Counted from the first letter of the stretch, positions 34,843 to 44,108 are shown. The stretch: 64,000 bases of DNA from Streptosporangium sp. NBC_01495 (GCF_036250735.1 NZ_CP109430.1:1860001-1924000); one strand, 5' to 3'. Notes: generated from the sequence alone by a model not told the origin. Translations and numbers: made by a program.

Positions 34843-35469
34843 CTACAAGGCCAGCAGCATGGAGATGAGCACGAAAGCGGCGAAGAGGGCGACGATGATG
34901 CCCAGGCCGAACAGGAAGCCGGACCCTCCGCGCCTTTTCGCGTTGGGGCCGCCAAGGTCGATCACGACGGTTTTGGCAATCACGTCATGGAGGCATCGGC
35001 GGTTCGAATCGCCGAATATCCACATCATGTCGACCAGATTGAGCAGCACCCCGATATACGGCACCGACGTCATGGCAGGGTGGACAAGAGCGCGGATTCC
35101 CGCATTACGGAGGCTCGGTGGTTCTCCGGTCGCGCTGGACACCACCTTCAAGCGGAAGAGTCGCTTGCCGAGCGTCTGGCCCCACAGCGCGTGCTGTACC
35201 CAGAAGTAGACGGTGAAGAGGGCGGTGACCGCGACTTCGATCGGCCAGTTGGGATTCCCCGCGTAGGGGTTGAGATAACGGATGAGGGCCGATTCCTCAG
35301 ACACCTCGACATCTTCAAGCAGTGAATAAACCGGCGAGATCGCTATGAGACAGATCAGACCGTCGATAAGGGAGGCCGCAAAACGGTAACGCCTAGCGGC
35401 GAGAGTCGGTGTTGCCGGAACTTGGGGGGCGATCGTCATGCCAGTCAGTGTGCCGGACAATTCTGACAT
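34843..35469 (-). CDS. RDD-family membrane protein
   Basis: About 208 residues, with hydrophobic segments at the RDD domain (RRYRFAASLIDGLICLIAIS; IEVAVTALFTVYFWVQHALW; GVLLNLVDMMWIFG) and a C-terminal helix (LFGLGIIVALFAAFVLISML). The family signature appears as RRYRFAASLIDG and GQTLGKRLFRLKVVSS; the third conserved Asp region is NRRCLHDVIAKTVVI. ATG 35469 or ATG 35439 could be the start; neither has a clear Shine-Dalgarno. RDD proteins are implicated in ion or small-molecule transport, but most are uncharacterised. Confidence 0.82.
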   Translation of the reverse strand: MSELSGTLTGMTIAPQVPATPTLAARRYRFAASLIDGLICLIAISPVYSLLEDVEVSEESALIRYLNPYAGNPNWPIEVAVTALFTVYFWVQHALWGQTLGKRLFRLKVVSSATGEPPSLRNAGIRALVHPAMTSVPYIGVLLNLVDMMWIFGDSNRRCLHDVIAKTVVIDLGGPNAKRRGGSGFLFGLGIIVALFAAFVLISMLLAL

Positions 35470-35913
35470 GCGAGACCAAGGTAGCGGAAGGTTACGGGGC
35501 GGTGCGTTGGCCGGGTACGGCGAGTGCATGTTGCGGCTGCGGCCCGAGACGCCGTCTGCCGGGACCGGTGCCCACGTCATACGCCCGACGCGAGCGAGGA
35601 TGGGCCATACGACGGCGCGGAGTGCCGCCTTCTTGATTGGAAAGGAGAGGCCGATCCGCACACGTTCCGGATTCTGAAAGTGCTTTTCCCGAGACCAACG
35701 GCAGGCGGTCTCCGCTCAAGGCCGGCGAAAGTACCGGCCGATGTCAGGCAACCTCATCACGAACCACCATTTGACGCTCTGCAGTCTCTGTCGCCTGCTC
35801 AACCAAGTCGGTAGACGGGGATGCGGGACGAAGATCCACACATCGGGAACGCGGGCTTGGCCCGCTTCTCCCGTCTCTCCGGTCATGACGGTGGACGTTC
35901 GGCGTACGCCACA
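35470..35913. other. Divergent intergenic region, nothing recognised
   Basis: 444 bp between the RDD gene and the ADP-ribosylglycohydrolase. GC content is lower than average in parts, and open frames on both strands have no domain character. It must contain both promoters. Confidence 0.4.
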
Positions 35914-36873
35914 ATGAAGGAGATGTCCCCTGATCCTCTTGCGCGAGCCACCGCATCTCTTCACGGACTTGCTTTGGGCGACGCCTTCGGTTCCCAGTTC
36001 TTCGTCCCGGCCAACCGCCACGCCCTGTCCGACCACCTGCTTCCGCCCGCCCCCTGGCAGTGGACCGATGACACCGAGATGGCGTGTTCCGTCTACCGCG
36101 TCCTGGCCGATCACGGCGTCATCGACCAGGATCGGCTCGCCGCCGGCTTCGCCACCCGTCACGACTTCGACCGCGGGTACGGCCCGGCCACCAACCGGAT
36201 GCTCCGCCTCGTCCGCGAAGGCGGTGACTGGCGGACGCTCTCGACCGAGCTGTTCGACGGCAAGGGCTCGTGGGGCAACGGCGCCGCGATGCGGGTGGCG
36301 CCGCTCGGAGCCTGGTTCGCCGATGATCTCGCGCAGGTCGTCCACCAGGCCGCCCTGTCGGCGCGGGTCACCCACGCCCACCCCGAAGCGGTGGCCGGCG
36401 CGATAGCCGTGGCCGTGGCCGCGGCGACGGCCGCCACGGAGCCCGATCTCCCGTCAGGGCGTTTCCTGGACAGGATCACAGAGCACGTGCCCGCGAGCAT
36501 GGTCCGCGACGGCATCGCCGAGGCCCGGAGACTCCTCACCATCAGTGATCCCGCCCTCGCCGCCACGATGCTGGGCAACGGGCGGCAGGTCAGCGCGCAC
36601 GACACGGTGCCCTTCACCCTCTGGGTCGCCGCTCGCGAACGCCGGGACTTCGAAGCGGCCATGTGGACCACCGCGGCAGCGGGTGGTGACGTCGACACCA
36701 CCTGTGCGATCGTCGGCGGCATCGTCGCGGCCTCCGGGAGCGCCCGCCCGCCTGCGGAGTGGAGAAGGCGATGCGAGCCGCTACCGGACTGGGCAGGCGC
36801 CCCGTCCCTCGGCCGCGAGCCGGGCGCCTCAGACGTAGGGCTGGAGCGCCGGGGGAGCGGTGATCGATCCTGA
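35914..36873 (+). CDS. ADP-ribosylglycohydrolase family protein
   Basis: 319 residues, all-helical ARH fold with a two-Mg2+ centre; hydrolyses ADP-ribose from proteins or related substrates. Motifs: HGLALGDAFGSQFF near the N-terminus, WTDDTEMACSV (TDD metal ligands), SWGNGAAMRVAPLGAWF, and GGDVDTTCAIVGGIVAA (DxDT metal ligands). All key acidic residues are present, so it should be active. Start chosen at ATG 35914; ATG 35923 is also possible. The C-terminal ~25 residues are low complexity. Related enzymes regulate nitrogenase reductase or reverse toxin-added ADP-ribose, but no partner ADP-ribosyltransferase is adjacent. Confidence 0.9.
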   Translation: MKEMSPDPLARATASLHGLALGDAFGSQFFVPANRHALSDHLLPPAPWQWTDDTEMACSVYRVLADHGVIDQDRLAAGFATRHDFDRGYGPATNRMLRLVREGGDWRTLSTELFDGKGSWGNGAAMRVAPLGAWFADDLAQVVHQAALSARVTHAHPEAVAGAIAVAVAAATAATEPDLPSGRFLDRITEHVPASMVRDGIAEARRLLTISDPALAATMLGNGRQVSAHDTVPFTLWVAARERRDFEAAMWTTAAAGGDVDTTCAIVGGIVAASGSARPPAEWRRRCEPLPDWAGAPSLGREPGASDVGLERRGSGDRS

Positions 36874-36912
36874 TCCCGTGGGAAGGCACTGGAAAGGATC
36901 AGCCGCAAACGA

Positions 36913-37497
36913 TCAGTGCCAGCCGTGGACAGCCGCCCTGTCCTCGCTGTTGGGATCGTCGGCCGTGTCGGGCGCCGGCAGGTCGGGCTGACGGCGCAGG
37001 GCCGGCCAGTCTGTGGCGGGAACGTATGCGGACGGCCGGGGCGCTGCCGTCATCTTCTCCGGCTCCGGCGGGGCATGCAGGACGGGGTCGAAGACGTCCC
37101 GGATCGGCCAGAACCGTAGCAGCACATGCTCGGTCTGCGGATCCTCATAGAACTCGTGGCCTTTGCCCCAGACAGACGGGACCCGGTAGGTGCGCAGGCC
37201 GTACAGGAAGTACGAAGGCCCCAGCAGCAGCCGGTCGGGCCACGCCTCGCTTCCCACACTGACGATTCCCGAACCGGTGAGGTAGGCGTTCTCCCCGGTC
37301 AGCACCCAAGGAGCGTCGGCCGCCGGTGGTTCGGCATCCCAGACCTCCACGCGTACATCAGCTCTACCGTGAGTGATGTCGCATTCGATGTCCAGGTGGT
37401 TCGACACCCTCAGGTGTGGATGGGAGATCGCGAAATCGTCCAGATGCGGCCCAAAGTCCCCCCACGTGGAAGCGTCCGTACTCGACGTCGTCCTCAT
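36913..37497 (-). CDS. Hypothetical protein, possibly 5'-frameshifted
   Basis: 194 residues from ATG 37497, which has GGAGG 7 nt upstream. Protein-like blocks: LDDFAISHPHLRVSNHLDIE, SYFLYGLRTYRVPSVWGKGH and EHVLLRFWPIRDVFDPVLH. No known domain recognised. In another frame upstream, coding character continues (SSGGRPVAEVLRRINYEDDV, then EYGRFHVG) and would join at a run of six G (plus-strand C run 37458-37463) if one base were removed. So either this gene is complete with the good ribosome site, or a longer gene is broken. Confidence 0.65.
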   Translation of the reverse strand: MRTTSSTDASTWGDFGPHLDDFAISHPHLRVSNHLDIECDITHGRADVRVEVWDAEPPAADAPWVLTGENAYLTGSGIVSVGSEAWPDRLLLGPSYFLYGLRTYRVPSVWGKGHEFYEDPQTEHVLLRFWPIRDVFDPVLHAPPEPEKMTAAPRPSAYVPATDWPALRRQPDLPAPDTADDPNSEDRAAVHGWH

Positions 37498-37953
37498 AGT
37501 TGATCCTCCGCAGCACCTCTGCCACCGGTCGTCCTCCCGACGAGTGCAAGCCCATAGGAGAACCGACGGTAAACCTCAGGACCGACAGAAGATCATCCCA
37601 CGCATATCCACATGGCCGGACTCGTCGAACGAGCTGCACGATCACCATGTACGCGATCTCGGTTTGAGCATACGCAGCACGGACGGTTTAACTCCCCGAA
37701 GGAAGGTCCACCCGTAGATTGTCCCGCCGCGCCACCGCGGTCTCCTCCAGGTCCATGTCTGTGGATGCCTGAATCACAGTACTCGTCAGGTGTGTCCTCC
37801 TTGATCACGAGTTACACCGTTTTTCTACAGTCCCGGCGAAGGTAGATGATGCGGGCCAAGGCATGCAGCCCTTGATGCAGATCAGTTCGGCCACGCTGGC
37901 ATAGATCGACGCCCTGTCCGCGTCCTTGCTTGGTGACATCGCGAGGAGGACAG
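37498..37953. other. Gap of 456 bp, possible 5' part of the preceding gene
   Basis: 37500-37648 may code in the minus-strand frame described for the 36913-37497 gene. The rest (to 37953) has lower GC than its surroundings and no gene I can support; it contains the promoter of the sigma-factor gene. Confidence 0.35.
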
Positions 37954-38466
37954 GTGGATCCAGGATTTGAGGCGGACTTCAGGGAGTTCGTCATCGATCG
38001 ATCAGGGGCGCTGTTCCGTACCGCGTACTTGCTGACCGGTGACCGGCACGCCGCTGAGGACTTGATGCAGTCGGCGTTGGCGAAGACAGCGATGAAGTGG
38101 CGCGGCCTGCACGACCCCGCGGCCATCGAGGGTTACGTCCGCCGTGTCATGTACCACGAGCAGGTGAGCTGGTGGCGGCGCCGTTCCCGCGTCGCGGAAG
38201 TGTCCACCGGATGGCTGCCCGAACAGATCGGCGACGGGCACGCCGAGATGGTGGATCTTCGTCTGGTGATGCGGGCGGCTCTTGCCCGGCTGACACCCCG
38301 GCAGCGGACCATGCTCGTGCTGCGCTACTTCGAAGACCTGTCCGAGACCGAGATCGCGCGGCTGCTCGGTGTCAGGGTGGGGTCCGTGCGTAGCCAGATT
38401 TACCGGTCGTTGGAGCGTCTGAAGAAGGCCGCACCTGAACTGAGCACCGTGAGGGAGTTCGGATGA
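37954..38466 (+). CDS. SigE-family RNA polymerase sigma factor (ECF)
   Basis: 170 residues. Region 2 (FREFVIDRSGALFRTAYLLT; GDRHAAEDLMQSALAKT) and region 4 helix-turn-helix (LARLTPRQRTMLVLRYFEDL, LLGVRVGSVRSQIYRSLERL) are both complete, as is usual for the actinobacterial SigE-type (SACE_1367-like) group. GTG 37954 is supported by AGGAGG at 5-6 nt spacing; a GTG at 37930 is less likely. Its end overlaps the next gene by 4 nt (ATGA), so both are translationally coupled. The partner's short cytoplasmic N-terminus may control it. Confidence 0.93.
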   Translation: MDPGFEADFREFVIDRSGALFRTAYLLTGDRHAAEDLMQSALAKTAMKWRGLHDPAAIEGYVRRVMYHEQVSWWRRRSRVAEVSTGWLPEQIGDGHAEMVDLRLVMRAALARLTPRQRTMLVLRYFEDLSETEIARLLGVRVGSVRSQIYRSLERLKKAAPELSTVREFG

Positions 38467-39437
38467 ACATCGAGGATCTGCTGCGCGAAACCCTTTCCGA
38501 CATGGCCCATGAGGAGCAGCCACCCCCACCGGGCCGATTCTTCCAGGTCAACCGGGGTCGATCCCGTCGGCGCAGCCTCTCCCTGGTGGCGGCGGCCGCC
38601 GTAACCGTGATGGCGGTCGGATCTACACTCGTGGTCCAGGGGCTGTCCTCTCGGGCGACGGCCCCCAAGGACTTCACCGGGCAGGGCTCCGGCGAGACTC
38701 TTGCAAAGACCGAGCAGAGACAGACCACCCTGACCGTGAAAGAAGGACTGCGGCTCGCGCAGATCTTGAAGCAGTTGTCGACCGCCACCGGCAGACCGCT
38801 CGTGGAGTTCGAGCGGGCCGCCAAGGACGGCAGGGCGCTCGGCCTTCCGGCCTACGCCAAGGGGGCGCTGGAGGGATTCGCCTTCCCCGCGACCTATGAG
38901 GTCTCGCCCACATCGAGCCCCGACGAACTCCTCGCCGCGATGGTGACACGCTTCAATCGCGTCGCCGAGAACAGCAACCTGGTGGACGGCGCCAGGCGTG
39001 TCGGCCGTACGCCACTGGAGATCATGACCATCGCCAGCATCGTCCAGGCCGAGTCGACCAACAGGCGCGACATGCCCAAGATCGCGCGGGTCATCTACAA
39101 CCGGCTGAACCACACGCCCGAGATGAGGCTGCAAGTGGCCAGCCCGACCATGTACGCCATGAACAAGTTCGGCATCAAGGCCTCGAACGAGGATCTCAAG
39201 AGCCGGTCGCGGTACAACACCTATGCGCGCCTCGGCCTGCCGCCCGGTCCCATCTGCAACCCGGGCGCCGACGCCATCGAGGCCGCCCTGAAGCCGGCCG
39301 CCGGGTCCTGGCTGTACTTCGTGACGACCGATCCGGAGAAGGGCATCACGAAGTTCGCCGACTCCGAATCCGAGTTCATCAAGCTGGTCGAGGAACGCAA
39401 GAACGAGGAACGCAAGAAGAACCACAGGACCGGGTGA
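38463..39437 (+). CDS. MltG-like endolytic transglycosylase with anti-sigma-like N-terminus
   Basis: 324 residues. Residues 1-40 (MNIEDLLRETLSDMAHEEQP) resemble the cytoplasmic tail of membrane partners of SigE-type sigma factors. One membrane helix follows (SLVAAAAVTVMAVGSTLVV, about 38-60). The outer part is a YceG/MltG domain (about 90-320): LEGFAFPATYEV, TIASIVQAESTNRRDMPKIA with the expected catalytic Glu, VIYNRL, YNTYARLGLPPGPICNPGAD and AGSWLYFVTTDPEKGITKFA. MltG cleaves nascent glycan strands and sets their length. Coupling to a sigma factor suggests that cell-wall synthesis status is signalled to transcription; this is inference. Confidence 0.88.
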   Translation: MNIEDLLRETLSDMAHEEQPPPPGRFFQVNRGRSRRRSLSLVAAAAVTVMAVGSTLVVQGLSSRATAPKDFTGQGSGETLAKTEQRQTTLTVKEGLRLAQILKQLSTATGRPLVEFERAAKDGRALGLPAYAKGALEGFAFPATYEVSPTSSPDELLAAMVTRFNRVAENSNLVDGARRVGRTPLEIMTIASIVQAESTNRRDMPKIARVIYNRLNHTPEMRLQVASPTMYAMNKFGIKASNEDLKSRSRYNTYARLGLPPGPICNPGADAIEAALKPAAGSWLYFVTTDPEKGITKFADSESEFIKLVEERKNEERKKNHRTG

Positions 39438-39649
39438 TGGAGCGGCGCGCCGCAGTCCTCGATTCACCGATCGGGCACACTCCCTCTCCTCGTACCTCCA
39501 GCGGGTCACGGCGACGCTCGGTCTGTGCGGCTGCCGCCGCATCCCTCGCGTCGCCAACGTCGTTCAGGCGGCGTGGCTCGGTGCGGCGGGTCGCATGGGG
39601 ACGGCGGGTGCTGGGTGCGGCGCGCGGCCCTGAGTGAACCGCGCCGGGG

Positions 39650-39854
39650 TACATCAAGCTCCGCGGGGCGAAGTCCGGCGGTGAGATCGACCGGCGTTCG
39701 GCGGTCAACCCGGCTCAGGCCCGTGAGCCGCTGACCGCGGTGACCTACGTGGGCCGGTCGCGGGGTGGAGGTGATGCTCAGGGTCTACGCCAAGTGCATC
39801 GACGGCTGGCGCGAGGTGGCGAACCAAAGAATCTTGGCCGCGCTCGTCACATGA
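39650..39854 (+). pseudogene. Tyrosine-recombinase (integrase) remnant
   Basis: Two pieces of an integrase C-terminus are readable in different frames: YIKLRGAKSGGEIDRRSAVN with PAQAREPLTAVTYVGRSRG from 39650, then VEVMLRVYAKCIDGWREVAN with QRILAALVT and a stop from 39765 to 39854. The first matches the NP(A/R)QAREL-LTAV-TYVG region and the second the RVYAKCIDG end of phage/ICE integrases of actinomycetes. The catalytic middle is missing, so the gene is dead. It lies about 240 nt from the 3' end of tRNA-Arg, the usual integration target. Confidence 0.75.
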
Positions 39855-39873
39855 CACGGATCATGCGCCGTGG

Positions 39874-39901
39874 AAGGACCCCGGGACACCTCGGGGTCCT
39901 T
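39874..39901. terminator. Hairpin after the integrase remnant
   Basis: AAGGACCCCG (39874-39883) and CGGGGTCCTT (39892-39901) pair perfectly around an 8-nt loop. Confidence 0.75.
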
Positions 39902-40090
39902 CGCCGTTCCGGCCCCGGAATCGCTCCCCGGGACTCCGGAATCCTCGGTCTCACCTGGGAAAACGGGGCCGGACCCATTCCGCGTATGGTCCGCGACCGG
40001 TGGCATACGGCCGCTTTCTGCCGCCTGAGGGGGTCGGGTCACGGACAAGCAAAAGACCAGGTCAGCGCGTGGATGACCTGGTCTCGGCTG

Positions 40091-40164
40091 TGCACCCTGC
40101 AGGATTCGAACCTGCGACCGTCGGATTAGAAGTCCGATGCTCTATCCAGCTGAGCTAAGGGTGC
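40091..40164 (-). tRNA. tRNA-Arg (anticodon TCT)
   Basis: Minus-strand sequence begins GCACCCTTAGCTCAGCTGGA and folds into a full cloverleaf: acceptor GCACCCT/AGGGTGC, D-loop AGCTCAGCTGGATAGAGC, anticodon arm CGGACTTCTAATCCG (loop TTCTAAT, anticodon TCT), T-arm GCAGGTTCGAATCCTGC. Discriminator base A; CCA is not encoded. The 3' end faces the integrase remnant. Confidence 0.95.
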
Positions 40165-40493
40165 TCCCGCTCAATTGTGCATGATCCGGGGAGTGCCCAC
40201 GTATCGGTTTTGGGTTGGTGTCGTGAGGATCACTCTGTGGATTCCCCGTCCTTCGGAGGGAGTGAACGCTCACCCGCTCCGGTCCAGGTGGGTGATGGCC
40301 CTTCGGGGTGGCGGAACCGCGACGGTGGAGGATTCTTCCGTCCGGTTGACCTGGTCGTTCTCCCGCCGGGCGTGGCGGGGGCGGGGGCCGGGTGTTCGAA
40401 GGGGGTAGGAGGGCTTCCGGATGGGCCTTCCGGTGGGAGCGGTCTGCCCGAATCGTTCTCCTGGAGGAGCGGGGCGGTCTAGGCTCGTATGCC
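40165..40493. other. Intergenic region between tRNA-Arg and phosphotransferase
   Basis: The tRNA promoter should lie just right of 40164. Nothing else recognised; frames on both strands are chance. A short CTTCCGG duplication occurs near 40413-40432. Confidence 0.4.
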
Positions 40494-41300
40494 ATGTTCG
40501 TCGCCACGGTCCAAGAGGAGATTCCCCTTCTGGGCGGTGATGTCACCGACGGGGTGGTGCGGGTCGGGGACACCGTCCGACGGCCCAGCAGGGCCTCCAC
40601 GGGTTCGGTACACGCGCTCCTGCGTCACCTGGAGCACTCCGGGTTCGAGGGCGCCCCTCGGGCGCTGGGGGTGGACGAGCGGGGCAGGGAGATCCTGAGC
40701 TATGTCGAGGGGGAGTCCGCTGCCAGGCCGCTGCCCTCGTACGCGCTCACCGGGGAGTCCCTGGCCGCGCTGGCGCGGCTGTTGCGCGGGTTCCACGACG
40801 CGGCCGAGGGTTTCGTCCCGCCGCGGGGGGCCGTCTGGGAGGCCGGGTCCAACGACGACGCGGCACCGAGGCTGATCGGGCACTGCGACGTCAACCTCGA
40901 CAATGTGATCTTTCGTGACGGGCTCCCCGCCGCGCTGATCGACTTCGACATGGCCCGGCCGACGACCCGGCTGTTCGACGTGGTGACCACGCTGCGTCAC
41001 TGGGCGTCGATCGCCGATCCCGTCGATCTGGAGCCGCGCCAGCGCCGCCTCGACGTCGGCCCCCGGCTCCGCCTGTTCTGTGACGCGTACGGTCTGGCGC
41101 CCCGTGACCGCCGCCGCCTGCTGGATCTCGCCCGGCTCCGCTTCGACCGCTCGTACCACGCGATGCGGGTCAAGGCCGAGGGGCAGGGAGAGAGCGGCGG
41201 ATGGGCCCGGATGTGGGCCGGTGGGGCGGGGGAGCGCATCCGGCGGGCCCGCGTGTGGCTGGAGACCCACCAGGATGAGCTTCATGAGCATCTCGTTTAG
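40494..41300 (+). CDS. Aminoglycoside phosphotransferase (APH)-family protein
   Basis: 268 residues with a protein-kinase-like fold. The catalytic loop is LIGHCDVNLDNVIFRDG (HxDxxxxN) and the metal-binding block is AALIDFDMARPTTRLFD. N-terminal lobe elements include RRPSRASTGSVHALLRHLE. Family members phosphorylate small molecules such as antibiotics, choline or homoserine; there is no evidence here for a specific substrate. ATG 40494; no strong Shine-Dalgarno. The 3' end overlaps the cobD start by 26 nt, suggesting an operon, although a role in cobalamin synthesis is not implied. Confidence 0.87.
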   Translation: MFVATVQEEIPLLGGDVTDGVVRVGDTVRRPSRASTGSVHALLRHLEHSGFEGAPRALGVDERGREILSYVEGESAARPLPSYALTGESLAALARLLRGFHDAAEGFVPPRGAVWEAGSNDDAAPRLIGHCDVNLDNVIFRDGLPAALIDFDMARPTTRLFDVVTTLRHWASIADPVDLEPRQRRLDVGPRLRLFCDAYGLAPRDRRRLLDLARLRFDRSYHAMRVKAEGQGESGGWARMWAGGAGERIRRARVWLETHQDELHEHLV

Positions 41301-42258
41301 GCGGTTGGCGGCCACGGTCAGGGGAAGGCGGCCGGGGGTGGCCGAGGGGGTGGGGATGCTCGCCGGGGTCGCGATCGACGCCGTGCTCGCCGATCCCCGG
41401 CGCGGGCACCCGGTCGCGCTGTTCGGCACCGTCGCCGCCGGGGTGGAGAAGCGGGTGTACGGCGACGACCGGGCTCGGGGCGTCCTCCACGTGGCCCTGT
41501 GTGTCGTTCCGGTGGCGCTGCTCGGCCACGTCGCGACCCGGCCGGGCAACCCGGTGGTGCGGGCGGTGCTGAGCGCGGCGGCGACGTGGGCGGTCATCGG
41601 CGGTACGACGCTGGGCCGCGAGGGCGCGGCCATGGCCGGATTCCTGGAGGACGGCGATCTCGCGGGGGCGCGGGGGCGGCTGCCGCACCTGTGCGGGCGC
41701 GACCCGTCCGGGCTCGGGGAGTCCGGGCTCGCCAGGGCCACCGTCGAGTCGATCGCGGAGAACACTTCGGACGCGGTGGTGGCGCCGCTGTTCTGGGGGG
41801 CGGTGGCCGGGGTACCCGGCCTGCTCGCGTACCGGGCCGTCAACACGCTGGACGCGATGGTGGGCCACCGGAACGCGCGCTACGAGCGCTTCGGGTGGGC
41901 CGCGGCCCGCCTCGACGACGTCGCCAACTTCGTGCCCGCCCGGATCACCGGACTGCTCACCGCGCTCGGCGCCCCCCTGATCGGGGGTTCGGCGCGGCGG
42001 GCGGCGGCGGTGCTGCGCAGGGACGGCCACCGCCACCCCAGCCCCAACGCGGGCCGTTGCGAGGCCGCCTTCGCGGGGGCGCTGGACCTCACGCTGGGCG
42101 GGGTCAACGTGTATGGCACCCGAGTGGAGCACCGGCCGGAGATGGGCGACGGCCCCGGGCCCTCGGTCGCGGACATCCGCCGGGCCGTACGGCTGGCGCG
42201 GGCGGTGGGCTTCGGGGCCGCGGCCCTGGCGGTCCTGGCGATCCTGCGGCGCCGGTAG
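41275..42258 (+). CDS. cobD: Adenosylcobinamide-phosphate synthase CobD/CbiB
   Basis: 327-residue integral membrane protein that attaches aminopropanol to adenosylcobyric acid in cobalamin synthesis. Family blocks: GVAIDAVLADPRRGHPVALF, LGREGAAMAGFLEDGDLAGA, LPHLCGRDPSGL, ATVESIAENTSDAVVAPLFW, YRAVNTLDAMVGHRNARYER and NAGRCEAAFAGALDLTLGG. These are full and intact. ATG 41275 follows AGG; ATG 41284 is an alternative. Overlaps the preceding phosphotransferase end. cobQ, the preceding step in the pathway, lies downstream on the same strand after a 341-bp gap. Confidence 0.95.
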   Translation: MSFMSISFRRLAATVRGRRPGVAEGVGMLAGVAIDAVLADPRRGHPVALFGTVAAGVEKRVYGDDRARGVLHVALCVVPVALLGHVATRPGNPVVRAVLSAAATWAVIGGTTLGREGAAMAGFLEDGDLAGARGRLPHLCGRDPSGLGESGLARATVESIAENTSDAVVAPLFWGAVAGVPGLLAYRAVNTLDAMVGHRNARYERFGWAAARLDDVANFVPARITGLLTALGAPLIGGSARRAAAVLRRDGHRHPSPNAGRCEAAFAGALDLTLGGVNVYGTRVEHRPEMGDGPGPSVADIRRAVRLARAVGFGAAALAVLAILRRR

Positions 42259-42599
42259 GCCGTCCCAAAAGGGCGCGAAGGGCTCAAGGGCAGGAGGGCT
42301 GGGCGACGGACGCCGGGTACCGGGGGAACCAACCAGGGGAGATCAAAGAGCCGGTGGAGGGGCAAAGGAGCATGCCGGGGGATCAAAAGGCCGGGGGCGA
42401 GGGAGCATGCGGGAAGGGCCAAGGGGGCCGGGTGGGTTGGCGCTGAGGCCGTTCGGGAGTCCGGGTGGGCGGTGTGGCCGCCGGAACGGCATGCTGTCGG
42501 CATGATGGTTGATTCCCCCGGAGAACCGGCTGTGGTTCTGATCTGTCCTGATGTCACGTGCTGTGCCGGGTTCACCGCTCCCCGGGCCGGAGCGAAGGC
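42259..42599. other. Intergenic region between cobD and cobQ
   Basis: G-rich with many AGGGxxAAGGGG-like runs (about 42280-42440) on the plus strand. No cobalamin riboswitch consensus (B12 box) recognised and no small gene supported. Confidence 0.45.
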
Positions 42600-44108
42600 G
42601 TGAAGGGGGCGCTGCTGGTCGCGGGGACGACCTCCGACGCGGGCAAGAGCGTCGTCACCGCCGGGATCTGCCGCTGGCTGGCCAGGCAGGGGGTGAAGGT
42701 CGCGCCGTACAAGGCGCAGAACATGTCGCTCAACTCCTTCGTCACCGCCGACGGCGCCGAGATCGGCCGGGCCCAGGCGATGCAGGCCGCCGCGTGCGGG
42801 CTGGAACCCAGTGCGGACATGAACCCGATCCTGCTCAAGCCGGGCAGCGACCGGCGCAGTCAGGTCGTGGTGATGGGCAGGCCGATGGCCGAGGTCGACG
42901 CGATGGAGTACTGGGACGTCAAGGAGCGGCTCCGCCAGGTCGCGGTGGACGCGTTGGAGCGGCTGCGGGGCGCGTACGACGTGGTGGTCTGCGAGGGGGC
43001 GGGCAGTCCGGCGGAGATCAACCTGCGCAGGGGCGACATCGCCAACATGGGCCTGGCCCGTGCCGCGAACCTGCCGGTCATCGTGGTCGGCGACATCGAC
43101 AGGGGCGGGGTCTTCGCCGCGCTGTACGGGACGGTGGCGCTGCTGGAGCCCGCCGACCAGGCGCTGATCGCCGGATTCGTGATCAACAAGTTCCGGGGGG
43201 CGCCCGAGATCCTCGAACCGGGGCTCGACATGATCAGGGAGCTGACCGGCCGCGAGGTGTACGGGGTGCTGCCCTGGCTGGACGGCCTCTGGCTGGACGT
43301 CGAGGACTCCCTGGCCCTGGACAACCGGCCCGCGATCGGGACGCGCGCCCCGTACGGCAGGCAGACCCTGCGGGTGGCGGTGGTGCGGCTGCCGCGGATC
43401 TCCAACTTCACGGACGTGGACGCGCTGGCCTCGGAGCCGGGGGTGGCGGTCCGCTTCGTGACCTCCCCCGGCGAGCTGGACGACGCCGACCTGGTGGTGC
43501 TGCCCGGCTCCCGGGCCACGGTCTCCGACCTGGCGTGGCTCCGCGCCACCGGCCTGGCCGCGGCCCTGCCGGGGCGGGCGGTGCTGGGCATCTGCGGCGG
43601 TTACCAGATGCTTGCCAGGACCATTCGCGACGACGTCGAGTCGGGGGCGGGCCTGGTCGAGGGGCTGGGGCTGCTGCCCGCGTCGGTGGAGTTCGCCGCG
43701 GACAAGACGCTGGGCCGCCCGGTCGGCGCCGCGTACGGCTGCCGGGTCTCCGCGTACGAGATCCACCACGGCGTGGTGACGGCCGACGGAGGCGAGCCCT
43801 TCCTGGACGGCTGCCGTGACGGCTCGGTGTGGGGTACCACCTGGCACGGCGCCCTGGAGAACGACGGTTTCCGCCGGGCCTTCCTCGCCGACGTGGCCGC
43901 CGTCTCCGGCCGTGACTTCACCCCGGCGCCGGACGTGTCGTTCGCCGCCCTGAGGGAGGAGAGGCTGGACGCTCTCGGCGACCTGATCGAGCGGAACGTC
44001 GACACCGGCGCCCTGCTCCGGCTGCTGGAGGACGGGGCGCCCCGGGGGCTGCCGTCGCTGCCGCCCGGCGGGGGTTCGCGCGAGGCTCCGGACTTCTCCA
44101 CCGGTTGA
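42600..44108 (+). CDS. cobQ: Cobyric acid synthase CobQ
   Basis: 502 residues. Amidates four side-chain carboxylates of adenosylcobyrinic a,c-diamide using glutamine and ATP. N-terminal dethiobiotin-synthetase-like ATPase domain starts [20 protein letters not shown] (P-loop) and includes [29 protein letters not shown] and [19 protein letters not shown]-terminal class I glutamine amidotransferase domain shows [26 protein letters not shown] (nucleophile Cys) and the EIHHG block with the catalytic His. GTG 42600 is preceded by GGAG; a TTG/ATG 14 codons upstream is less likely. Operates just before CobD. Confidence 0.96.
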   Translation: MKGALLVAGTTSDAGKSVVTAGICRWLARQGVKVAPYKAQNMSLNSFVTADGAEIGRAQAMQAAACGLEPSADMNPILLKPGSDRRSQVVVMGRPMAEVDAMEYWDVKERLRQVAVDALERLRGAYDVVVCEGAGSPAEINLRRGDIANMGLARAANLPVIVVGDIDRGGVFAALYGTVALLEPADQALIAGFVINKFRGAPEILEPGLDMIRELTGREVYGVLPWLDGLWLDVEDSLALDNRPAIGTRAPYGRQTLRVAVVRLPRISNFTDVDALASEPGVAVRFVTSPGELDDADLVVLPGSRATVSDLAWLRATGLAAALPGRAVLGICGGYQMLARTIRDDVESGAGLVEGLGLLPASVEFAADKTLGRPVGAAYGCRVSAYEIHHGVVTADGGEPFLDGCRDGSVWGTTWHGALENDGFRRAFLADVAAVSGRDFTPAPDVSFAALREERLDALGDLIERNVDTGALLRLLEDGAPRGLPSLPPGGGSREAPDFSTG

